Below are positions 1-8,164 of a stretch of 64,000 bases of DNA, in pieces (position 1 is the stretch's first letter; every line of letters begins with the position of its first letter). The position numbers and the translations under genes are program-made. Source of the DNA: Paenibacillus sp. PCH8 (GTDB taxonomy: Bacteria; Bacillota; Bacilli; Paenibacillales; Paenibacillaceae); NCBI RefSeq assembly GCF_002968835.1, contig NZ_PKQK01000003.1:248001-312000 (forward strand), in the 5' to 3' direction. Under the pieces are notes generated by a model. It made no database searches, had not been told where the DNA came from, and saw only the letters and a program-made list of their open reading frames with translations.

Positions 1-895
1 ACTCATGCGCGTCATCCAGAACCGGCTCTAGCCGAACATGCCCCTGGGCATCCATATATCCCCAACGCGTCCCACTCGTGGTTCGAACGGAGATTGGATA
101 TAACCATGTCGCTGACCGGGCATGACTTATCGGGGTCATAGCCTGTTTAATTTTCTTTTCCAGCTCAAGTAATACCTCTCTGGAAGGATAAGCTTCCGGG
201 AAGCTGAGTGCTTTCTGAACGGAGGCGAGTGCTGCCGGATACTGACCCGCATGGTACTGAGCATCCGCAAGATAGTACCAATAAAAGATATAGTCCGGGT
301 AGTGTTGGGTGAGTTTCTCGTAATATTGCACCACTTTGGGATAATAGGATGCATATACGTCTGTTGCAGGCACCCATTTCCCATGCTGCCACCGGATAAT
401 TTCCACACGGTAGGCTTCTCCTGTATCGTGAATCCACAGTGCAATTTCCACCTTGCCATCTCTTCCGTGCTGTCCAGGCATATCAATGATTTCTGCATAG
501 CTGTAGTATAGATCATCAGGTGCCAGATCTTTGAGCCCTGATTCGGTCCACTCATATACAGCGAGCTTAGACCAGATGGCGCCAATCCGCCAGCCAATGA
601 TCAGATTATTCCTTGCCGTTGACGTCACAGGGGCTGCAGTCATTAATGTTACCCCATACCCCAACCCCTTGATTAGAGACATTTTGATCCAGTGTCCTTG
701 GTAAAATCTTAGAATAAGCAAGTACAGCTCACCATTCAACTGGTAGACAGCAGCTATCTCTGGCATACCATCACCAGTAAGATCCGCCGCGTAGATCGCT
801 GGATGTTGGACAGGTTTATCAATAGTGACGACCGTTGCACCAGCCGGAATATGTTGATTCACAATTTGTGTTAACAGCGGTTCGCTCATGGACAT
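1..895 (-). CDS. WG-repeat domain protein, 3' end outside window
   Basis: The open frame runs off the window edge, giving about 298 residues of the N-terminal part. The start is ATG at 895, preceded by AGGGAGGAA at 8-base spacing; a second in-frame ATG lies two codons on. The N-terminus holds a repeat-like stretch (AADLTGDGMPEIAAVY) resembling FG-GAP/VCBS units. A tyrosine-rich helical section around residues 185-240 looks like a TPR (YYEKLTQHYPDYIFYWYYLA). A WG repeat begins near the edge (RWGYMDAQGHVRLEP). WG-repeat proteins of Paenibacillus are usually much longer, with many such units, and have no assigned biochemical role. No signal peptide is visible, so it is probably cytosolic. Family assignment is from the visible repeat; function is unknown. 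Confidence 0.8.
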   Translation of the reverse strand, partial: MSMSEPLLTQIVNQHIPAGATVVTIDKPVQHPAIYAADLTGDGMPEIAAVYQLNGELYLLILRFYQGHWIKMSLIKGLGYGVTLMTAAPVTSTARNNLIIGWRIGAIWSKLAVYEWTESGLKDLAPDDLYYSYAEIIDMPGQHGRDGKVEIALWIHDTGEAYRVEIIRWQHGKWVPATDVYASYYPKVVQYYEKLTQHYPDYIFYWYYLADAQYHAGQYPAALASVQKALSFPEAYPSREVLLELEKKIKQAMTPISHARSATWLYPISVRTTSGTRWGYMDAQGHVRLEPVLDDAHE

Positions 896-900
896 CTCAG

Positions 901-1262
901 TTTCCTCCCTTATGACCGCATTCGCCTAATGGTATGCGTCATAAATCGGGATATGACATGAAATTCATTTTATATAAGTTGAACCAACTAATAATCACAC
1001 TAGCTACTCCAATGACAGAACGACCTTCCTCATCACCCATTCCATAGCCTCAGGATCACGATTCACTGTGAGTCACGAATGCTCGTGTTGATCCGTGCTT
1101 CCTACCTATATTCGTTTAGAAATGACTTTTACTTACTCCACAATAAAAAAGATTTGCAGTGGCCTTGTAGCCTTCTGCAAATCTTCTTATATTCTATAGT
1201 ACATCTTTATTTTCTACATCATATCGCTTCATGCGCCTTCGCTTCGCGGTTACTAACCAGTA
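901..1262. other. Intergenic region without a supported gene
   Basis: This 360-base gap separates the WG-repeat gene from the end of the AAA/VWA/SWIM operon; both neighbours are on the minus strand. The only structured element seen is the terminator at 1145-1187. A short plus-strand open frame here has no ribosome binding site and runs through the terminator, so it is not called. The promoter of the WG-repeat gene should lie within about 900-1140, but no convincing -35/-10 pair was identified. Confidence 0.5.
1145..1187 (-). terminator. Terminator of the AAA/VWA/SWIM operon
   Basis: Perfect arms GATTTGCAG (1151-1159) and CTGCAAATC (1175-1183) are followed, reading the minus strand, by a T-rich tract. 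It lies 76 bases past the last gene of the operon. Confidence 0.8.
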
Positions 1263-1559
1263 TCAAGCCTCTTCTTGCAAACTGAGCTGTACATATTGGG
1301 TAAGACGACAATACTGAGCCAACAGTTGATCTTCATCACCTTGTCCCAGCGCAACGCGGCGCCCAGTGTCCAGGATACCACTTAACAATTCATGAAGGAA
1401 ACTCTTCTGCAACCGTAAGGACTCTACTGCGAGCTGTTCAAGTACCTCAATATCTCGGATCGTAAACTGGGATAACCCTCGCAACAGCAACTCTTCTGAC
1501 CAGCCGCTAATGTTCTGCATGAACTGATTATGCTCTTCCAAGTCTTCCCATCCTTCCAT
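1263..1559 (-). CDS. Small uncharacterised protein, last gene of the AAA/VWA/SWIM operon
   Basis: A 98-residue acidic, Leu/Glu/Gln-rich and probably all-helical protein with no recognised domain, signal peptide or membrane segment. The ATG at 1559 lies inside the 3' end of the SWIM gene (32-base overlap), so translation is probably coupled. The operon terminator follows at 1145-1187. Position and overlap indicate a real gene working with the upstream proteins. I do not recognise a counterpart in the E. coli yeh cluster, so it may be a lineage-specific accessory subunit. Function is unknown. Confidence 0.7.
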   Translation of the reverse strand: MEGWEDLEEHNQFMQNISGWSEELLLRGLSQFTIRDIEVLEQLAVESLRLQKSFLHELLSGILDTGRRVALGQGDEDQLLAQYCRLTQYVQLSLQEEA

Positions 1560-3360
1560 TGCCGATATCGAGTTTCAGACTGAGCACCGTTTGACCCTTC
1601 AGGAAACTGATCGGGCTAATCCGTTTGGGTTCCACACGAACAAAGGCGTAGAAATGTTCGAGCGATTTGGAACCATATCCCGATTCCAGTCTCTGGATCA
1701 TCATCTGCCAGTCCGATGAATACGGGAGAGTTAGGATCAAGCTTTCTCCTTCAGCACTCTCGATCGTTAGCATCAAATCTTGGGTCTGCTTCACAAAGTG
1801 ATGCTCTACTATTCGGGCGACTTTAATGACAGCCAGTCGTTCTTTAGGGGCAGCGAACAAGTCAAAAGATCGCGATTCCTCTCGAATTACAGAAGTTATA
1901 TCTTGCATGTATTTGTCCATATTCAATGACTCCACATCCGTTCGTGGCAAAATCACAAGCTTTGCACCTTCCCCGGAAGATATCCGCCGTTCCTCATTTA
2001 CTTTAACTGAATGGAACTGCACTTCTTCCCCCACGAGCTGACGAAAGGTTAGGTGAGGTAGCCACGGTGTGAATGCACCATAATGCTCTGTATACGAGAA
2101 CTGCTGATCATCATAATACACAGCACGCACATCGCTATAGGTGTAGATCTCCTTATCATCGAAACAATAGAAGTAATAGGTTATTCCACGGAAACCGGAT
2201 CGTGTCTCCCACGCATCAGCCCCCAATCCATATAGATGGAGCGAAGGCACCGTAAAGTATTTACTTCGAAATTGTCCAATCAGCTGGCTCTGTTGAATGG
2301 CAGATACCTTTTCTTCTTCAAGAACCTTGAGCGCAAGATATAGCTTACTCACTCGATCCAACATGGATTGCATGGAAAAACGTACATGTCTGTTAAAAAA
2401 CAACTGTAGTTCTCCTTGAAGCCCTCGCAGACTGCGTTCTATGTCAGGCAGGTTACCACTATGAGCTGCTATTGCCAAAGTTTCCAGTTGTGCCATATAG
2501 GACTCCGGAAGACGGGCTAGTCCCGTCTTTAACAATCCTGCCAGCATAGCGCGACATTCCTGCACTGTCTGCAGAGAGAACTTGGCTTCGTACACCCGTC
2601 CACTTAATGCATCCGTATCATCCAGACCTTTCAGTACCCGATATCGTAGCAAAGCTTCAAGCTTCGCCATTCTCCCAGCGGTCTGCTGCACCTTACATAG
2701 CGCTTTGGCAAGGTTTGGTTCCTCCGTAAAAGACACCTCGATATGCTGACTGGTTAGATGTACCGTAAGAAGCGAATCTTCAATAATCTTAATTTCTTCT
2801 GGGTACCTTAGTCGGAAAACAACTTCCTCTATCATGGAAGAACTGTATGGTTTAATCAGCGGTGTGAGATCAGACTCCGTCATCCAGCGGAAACGCGAAT
2901 CGTTCTCACGAGATACCCCCTGCGGAACTTCGCCTGGATCGTCCATGTTTGATACTACGTTTGACACGGAGTCTGTTACTGGTACATCTTTTGATACGTC
3001 CAACGGATCATTATCCGATATCACTGAGTCCTTATCCGGCATATGCTTCTCGTCAGCACTCATCGAACCCTCTGATGAATGTTCCCGTTGATCGTATAGT
3101 ATGGCAATCAGCACATGCTTGCAGATATGCTCTGACGGACAGGCGCATTCCCAACGATCCAGCGTATTTTCGAGTGTACACCGTGTCCCTTCACTTAACT
3201 GGCAACTCACAGATGATTCATTCCATGTGTATTTTACACTTACACCATTATCCAGCTCTTTCAAAGCCCTTTTGTACAATCCCTTGTTGGCATACCGAAT
3301 CAGATAATCCTCTGTACAAAATTTTGAAAAATTCCTGAATTTCTCTCTAAATCCACTCAC
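1528..3360 (-). CDS. SWIM zinc finger protein (YehQ-like)
   Basis: A 610-residue protein starting at GTG 3360, five bases past the stop of the DUF4132 gene, with a GGGG ribosome binding site in the end of that gene. A longer upstream reading would extend through the DUF4132 gene and is rejected. The SWIM zinc-binding signature is CxC-x5-CxH at C72, C74, C80 and H82 (WECACPSEHICKH). The rest is an acidic linker followed by a long helical region (about 180-420) and a C-terminal beta-rich part, all of unassigned fold. SWIM domains bind DNA or proteins. Here the gene belongs to the set found as yehQ beside yehI/L/M/P in E. coli, whose role is not established. Probably cytosolic. Confidence 0.85.
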   Translation of the reverse strand: MSGFREKFRNFSKFCTEDYLIRYANKGLYKRALKELDNGVSVKYTWNESSVSCQLSEGTRCTLENTLDRWECACPSEHICKHVLIAILYDQREHSSEGSMSADEKHMPDKDSVISDNDPLDVSKDVPVTDSVSNVVSNMDDPGEVPQGVSRENDSRFRWMTESDLTPLIKPYSSSMIEEVVFRLRYPEEIKIIEDSLLTVHLTSQHIEVSFTEEPNLAKALCKVQQTAGRMAKLEALLRYRVLKGLDDTDALSGRVYEAKFSLQTVQECRAMLAGLLKTGLARLPESYMAQLETLAIAAHSGNLPDIERSLRGLQGELQLFFNRHVRFSMQSMLDRVSKLYLALKVLEEEKVSAIQQSQLIGQFRSKYFTVPSLHLYGLGADAWETRSGFRGITYYFYCFDDKEIYTYSDVRAVYYDDQQFSYTEHYGAFTPWLPHLTFRQLVGEEVQFHSVKVNEERRISSGEGAKLVILPRTDVESLNMDKYMQDITSVIREESRSFDLFAAPKERLAVIKVARIVEHHFVKQTQDLMLTIESAEGESLILTLPYSSDWQMMIQRLESGYGSKSLEHFYAFVRVEPKRISPISFLKGQTVLSLKLDIGNGRMGRLGRA

Positions 3361-3364
3361 GTCA

Positions 3365-6300
3365 TCAACGCCCCGTTGCTCTGAGAATATCATAGATCGT
3401 TTCACTGAATACCCGACCCGGTATTTGGCCCAAAGCGATTGGCTTGTTATCACCATAGTAATAATATGACTTGTTACTCGGCTTGAAGAAATGTAGGGAT
3501 TCCAGTGTAATGTCATCCAATCCTTCGTAATACGTTATGCTGGTGCCGCTGAATTGCAGTTCTGCGACAAGATCCCCATACTCTTTATAAAATTCATGAT
3601 ACCAACCGCCGTCCTGTGCCGGGCCTTTGATCCAGCCGTATTTCTCCAGTGCTTTGGGGAAGGCGGTTGGGGAGAACCCGGACTCTGGCAAACGATCGTA
3701 TTCACTTTTGGTTTTATCTTCGTCTTCCGGCTGATGAATCTCACGATTCAGTTGCTCGAACGGCTGTTTGATTTCGTAGTCCTCCAACTGCGTTGTCCAT
3801 CCTTCAAGAGTGGACTGATCTAGTTCCAGCGGGTGTACGAGTCCCACCTGTACATCTGAAGGCAGATCTAATTCATCCTCATCCACAGTATTGAATGTTC
3901 CATCCTCCATATAACGGAAGGTACTTAGAAGAGCGCCATCCTTATACGTTCCCCAGATCAGACCGACAGCAAATTTTTGCATGATAACATTTTGTACGAA
4001 CAAAGCTTTCCATTCATCCGCAGACCACAGACGTTGCTTGGATAATGATTCTTCCAGTCGCTGTGCCTGAATAGTGACCATCGATTTGAGATCCTTCTTC
4101 AGTTGCGTGAACCGTGCTTTGGATTGCGACGCAAGTTCAGCATCGTCTTTCTGTGCAGGTGCAGGCAGACTCTTAACGGATTTACCCGTTTCTTCATTCA
4201 GGACAACGACTTGCAGGTCTCCATTCACCTTAATCAGGAATGAACGCTCCCCATAACTAAGCTGAAGGGTCCCCTTTTCATCAAAACCAAGCGTCGTGAC
4301 CAGACGATCTTCCAGTTGTTCCGAGGTAAGTCCCATCTGTTCCGCTGCAAGCTGCAACGCTTCTTCAGCAGCACCTTTAACCTGACGATTCTTCACGCCA
4401 CGTTTGATCTTGTCAATTGCCATGAGCGCGGATGGATCTTTCAGGTAAGCGAGTACCTTCACCGCATCTGCTGCAATCGCGCCACGACTGTTCTCTGTCC
4501 ATTCCTTAATCTGCGGAGCCAGAATATTCACAATCTGAATATCACCAAAGAGGGCCGACACATACATCACCCATTTCTCTTTCGCAGAAGCACCTTCCTG
4601 AATCCATACTTGGAGCAATTCACTTGCAAAGCGTGCTAACGATGCCTCACTTACATAGTCCCGAAGTTCATTCAGTCGTTCATTGGGTCCAGATGTGTGA
4701 TCCAATGATTGCACCAAGGCATATTGCTTAATTCGATCATCTAACGGCTGGCTGTCCTCTCTACGCGTTAGGGAGGGCAGTTCTTTCAAGGACAGCCAGC
4801 TTAGTCTGGACAGCTTTTTGGAATCTGCCTGATCAGCTAGCGCAGCATGAGCATACTCTGGGCTTAAATCTGCTGTATCCAGGAGAATTTGAATCAGGTT
4901 CTTCCAATCCTCAGACTTCTCATTCTTCAGAAGCTCACGGTACAATTCCTTGCTATTCTCCAGACTGCGGATGGCGGTCAAAGCCATTTCTTTGATACCC
5001 GCCTTTTTCTCCGAGTGGTATATAAGCTTATATAAGTCTTCATCAGGCATCCGGTTGAATTCGGCTAGAGCTACGCCATTCGCTTTCTTGGATGAATCCT
5101 GCAACCCGGCACGAATCGCTTCAGCCAGTTGTTTTTTGGAAAGTTCCTGACGTTGTTCAAAGGTAATCTCCAGCATTAAAATTCGCGTGTCCGTTGGCAG
5201 TTTCTTGTACTGTGCCAGTGCAAAGTCCAGATTCTGCTGAATAATTCGGCGATATTCATCCTGCGGCATGGATTTATAACGGTAATCCGTCATGCCATTA
5301 AGTGAGATTAGACTAGTAAGCAGTTTCTCGCGTTTCACCTCTGGATCCTGCCCATAACGTTGAAGCAGTTTCTCTCCACTGAAGGCGTACGAATTGTACA
5401 TGTCTGACACAATATCCAGTGTCCAATCGGGATGAGTGGTCAGGATGGCGAAACGACGCATGGCCTCCGAATCCAAGGGCAGGAAGCTAATGCTAATGAG
5501 ACTATGAATACGTTTCCGGTCACGATTCAGGTGGTTAAACAGTCCGCGACTGTTCGGGTCCTCCCAGTATTCTTCAAGTGAATTCTCTCCGCTCAAATAT
5601 CGTGCAATTGCAAGTCCTTGTCGTCCTCCGTTTAAAGGATGCCTAAGAACGTTGAAGACCTCTTGCTCCAAGGTTCCCTCCGGATTCGGTAGAACTAAGC
5701 CCTGATCGTCCATCATTTTCTGAATGCAAGCTTTGAGAAATGGTGGTCTGATAATCTCGTATGCTCGAATCGCTTGCTCAGGCTGGTTCGCTATAGCGGA
5801 TTGCAACATGTTCCAGGATACCGTGTACATATTAAGCTCGTCTCGCAGTAATTCAACCAACTGGTATGGCTCGTCCAGAGGTACCAGGCCGGTAAGCAAG
5901 TCATTCGCATTCCTTGCTCTTGGGTCCATACTTAGCAAGTAACGGCGAACTTCAATTGGATAGATCTCATGTAATTGATGTAACGCTTCAAGTACAACAA
6001 GGCCCGTCTCACTCTGAGCATTCAGGAACCGCTGTTTCCCTCCACTAATATTGATCAGATACAACAAGGCACTGCTCACAAGAACCATTGTCTGATGGAA
6101 CACACTATGTGAGCATTGTTCTTTTGGAGAGAGAGACGTATTTGGGTAGTTCTCAGCTATGAGCCGATTACGCTTTGGTTTAAGGAATTCTTCCTGCAAT
6201 TCTTGGGCAGATCCGTTATGCTTCCCTTGAATATTGCAGACCACCACAGGTTCAATTAATGTATGCAGCTCATCCCGCAGTTTATCCGAATCATTGGCCA

Positions 6301-6922
6301 TCACATGTTGAAACAACACAGGCAACGATTGAACAGATGCTTGAAGCTCTGCAAGATGAGAAGGGCTATCGCTGATCTTCAAATAGAGCTGCAGGAGTAT
6401 CAACGCATTGATCACTTCCCGGTAATTCCCTTGGCTGTCTGCTTTTTTGGAATCAAAGAGCCACTGAGCACGCTTTAATCTGCTCTTTAATTCAGCATGA
6501 ATTTCTTCTTCACCAGCAAACTGTTTAATTTTCTCCAAGCGGGACAACAATCCACCCATGCGATCAGCGTTTTTGCTCTTTTCACTTAGTCCGTAGGATT
6601 CAGAGTCATTTCCGAGGCAGACAGCAAAGCTATTGACTCCCCACGGGCTTCGTCTGAAATAATTGGATTCCAAGTGAATCGCCACAGCCCCTGCACGATA
6701 AAATCGTTCTCCGTCCTCTTTTTTGCCAAGTTTCTCTAATGCGTCAACCGTCTGATAGACATAATGACTCGAATTCCCCAGCATATCCGGGAACTGGTCT
6801 GTCGTTCCCATGACATAATCAATAATTTCGGAACTCCGGTCTGTTTTTAATGAATAATCATTTGAACATGTGACAGCAAATTTTTCAACCAAAGTCTCTA
6901 CTGCGCGGTCTGCGGTAAGCAT
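3365..6922 (-). CDS. DUF4132 protein (YehI/MolR-like)
   Basis: A large cytosolic protein of 1185 residues. The start at 6922 is supported by AAGGAGG. Most of the protein is helical and repeat-like, with HEAT-style helices predicted by eye at about 500-850 (for example a KDPSALMAIDKIKRG segment). The C-terminal third carries the DUF4132 hallmarks: FRYMEDGTF, a VGLVHPLEL block and a DYEIKQPFEQLNRE block around residues 990-1080. E. coli YehI and MolR share this domain; their biochemical function is unknown. It lies between the VWA gene (51 bases upstream) and the SWIM gene (5 bases downstream). Such size and alpha-solenoid character would suit a scaffold or substrate receptor for the MoxR-VWA pair, but that is inference. 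Confidence 0.87.
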   Translation of the reverse strand: MLTADRAVETLVEKFAVTCSNDYSLKTDRSSEIIDYVMGTTDQFPDMLGNSSHYVYQTVDALEKLGKKEDGERFYRAGAVAIHLESNYFRRSPWGVNSFAVCLGNDSESYGLSEKSKNADRMGGLLSRLEKIKQFAGEEEIHAELKSRLKRAQWLFDSKKADSQGNYREVINALILLQLYLKISDSPSHLAELQASVQSLPVLFQHVMANDSDKLRDELHTLIEPVVVCNIQGKHNGSAQELQEEFLKPKRNRLIAENYPNTSLSPKEQCSHSVFHQTMVLVSSALLYLINISGGKQRFLNAQSETGLVVLEALHQLHEIYPIEVRRYLLSMDPRARNANDLLTGLVPLDEPYQLVELLRDELNMYTVSWNMLQSAIANQPEQAIRAYEIIRPPFLKACIQKMMDDQGLVLPNPEGTLEQEVFNVLRHPLNGGRQGLAIARYLSGENSLEEYWEDPNSRGLFNHLNRDRKRIHSLISISFLPLDSEAMRRFAILTTHPDWTLDIVSDMYNSYAFSGEKLLQRYGQDPEVKREKLLTSLISLNGMTDYRYKSMPQDEYRRIIQQNLDFALAQYKKLPTDTRILMLEITFEQRQELSKKQLAEAIRAGLQDSSKKANGVALAEFNRMPDEDLYKLIYHSEKKAGIKEMALTAIRSLENSKELYRELLKNEKSEDWKNLIQILLDTADLSPEYAHAALADQADSKKLSRLSWLSLKELPSLTRREDSQPLDDRIKQYALVQSLDHTSGPNERLNELRDYVSEASLARFASELLQVWIQEGASAKEKWVMYVSALFGDIQIVNILAPQIKEWTENSRGAIAADAVKVLAYLKDPSALMAIDKIKRGVKNRQVKGAAEEALQLAAEQMGLTSEQLEDRLVTTLGFDEKGTLQLSYGERSFLIKVNGDLQVVVLNEETGKSVKSLPAPAQKDDAELASQSKARFTQLKKDLKSMVTIQAQRLEESLSKQRLWSADEWKALFVQNVIMQKFAVGLIWGTYKDGALLSTFRYMEDGTFNTVDEDELDLPSDVQVGLVHPLELDQSTLEGWTTQLEDYEIKQPFEQLNREIHQPEDEDKTKSEYDRLPESGFSPTAFPKALEKYGWIKGPAQDGGWYHEFYKEYGDLVAELQFSGTSITYYEGLDDITLESLHFFKPSNKSYYYYGDNKPIALGQIPGRVFSETIYDILRATGR

Positions 6923-6973
6923 TACACATTCCTCCTTGAAATATGAGTTTATAAATAATGGATAGTTGACCTG

Positions 6974-8164
6974 CTAAGTGATGATCTCACCAATCCAATC
7001 CGCCAATTCATTCGGGGTAATCGCCGCTACGTGCGCCCCCATATTCGTTAACGTCTGCGCTGCGTGTTGGTTATAGACCGAATCCCCGTTAAAATCGAGT
7101 GCGGTGAGAACCAACAGCTTGCATCCTGAATCAATGATATCTTTACAAGCTTTGTACATCTGCGCAATCGGGTAACCTTCCTCCAGATCACTGACCAAGA
7201 TATATATGGTTTTGCCTGGATTATCGATTAACGTCTCACCATAGCGCAAAGCTCTGGTAATATGTGTGCCCCCACCGAGCTGCACATTCATGAGCACATC
7301 TACGGGGTCCTCCAGCCTGTCGCTCAGATCAACAACCTGCGTGTCAAAAATGAACAGTTTTGTACGCAAGGCGTTCAAACGGTAGAAGATACTGGCCATC
7401 ACCGAACTGTAGATGACTGAATCCAGCATACTGCCACTTTCATCCACACCAATGATGATGTCCCACTTGTTATGGGGCTGTATATTCCCGTCGAAATACA
7501 GACGCTCAATGACAAATCTGCGATTGTTTTTATCGTAATTCTTCAAATTCTTGGTGATGGTTCGCTTGAAGTTCAGATTGCGTAAGGAACGTACAGAACT
7601 TGAGGTGTAGCGACTTCGCTTACCCATAATACTGGCTCGGGTCTGAGACTCCAGCTTGCTTCGGAGCTCCTCAACCACGGTCCGCACAATGTCCTTCGCA
7701 CTCTTTAACACCTCACCTTTCATCCGCCCTTTGAACTGCATAATGTTCTTGAGCAGGTTCATGTTGGGTTCGAGAGATTCGAGTAATTTTTTGTCCGTTA
7801 ACAACTCCGTGAGTCCGTAGCGGTCGAGTGCCTGTTTCTCCAATATTTCCACCGTAGGTTTGGGGAATAGCTCTCTGACCTTATGCAACCATTTCGGTAC
7901 AGTGAGATCAGACGGGCCGCGTCCGCCCTCTTTTCGGTATCCTTGTTCTTCACCGTATTCACGGTTATATAGATAGCCCAGGATCTCATCAATCTCCGTA
8001 TATTTGAAATCATCCGATGTATAGTGCCCTGTATTGGACAATCCTTCTTCGGCAGATTCACCCAGAATAAGTCGCCATCGATTCAGGGTCTCAGTAACAT
8101 TGCGCTCACTCAGGCTGTTTACATCGGAAATGGAGTTTTCATTCTTCTTCATATTAGTTTCCAT
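6974..8164 (-). CDS. VWA domain protein (YehP-like), MoxR partner
   Basis: A 396-residue protein with a C-terminal von Willebrand factor A domain from about residue 235. The MIDAS metal site is complete: DESGS at 241-245, a Thr in GGGTHIT and an Asp in SDLEE. The N-terminal half is helical and charged. The start at 8164 (METNMKK) is chosen because AAGGAG lies 8 bases upstream; a second ATG four codons on overlaps the DUF5682 stop as ATGA. VWA proteins paired with MoxR ATPases usually act as metal-dependent adaptors in protein-complex assembly or remodelling. The specific target here is unknown. It has no signal peptide or membrane anchor. Confidence 0.87.
   Translation of the reverse strand: METNMKKNENSISDVNSLSERNVTETLNRWRLILGESAEEGLSNTGHYTSDDFKYTEIDEILGYLYNREYGEEQGYRKEGGRGPSDLTVPKWLHKVRELFPKPTVEILEKQALDRYGLTELLTDKKLLESLEPNMNLLKNIMQFKGRMKGEVLKSAKDIVRTVVEELRSKLESQTRASIMGKRSRYTSSSVRSLRNLNFKRTITKNLKNYDKNNRRFVIERLYFDGNIQPHNKWDIIIGVDESGSMLDSVIYSSVMASIFYRLNALRTKLFIFDTQVVDLSDRLEDPVDVLMNVQLGGGTHITRALRYGETLIDNPGKTIYILVSDLEEGYPIAQMYKACKDIIDSGCKLLVLTALDFNGDSVYNQHAAQTLTNMGAHVAAITPNELADWIGEIIT

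Noticed and set aside
136..597. Open frame on the minus strand, 153 codons
   Set aside because: It is a shadow of the real WG-repeat gene, which runs in another frame from 895 through the window edge with a good ribosome binding site and recognisable repeats.
1079..1285. 68-codon plus-strand frame
   Set aside because: It spans the operon terminator, has no ribosome binding site and no domain.
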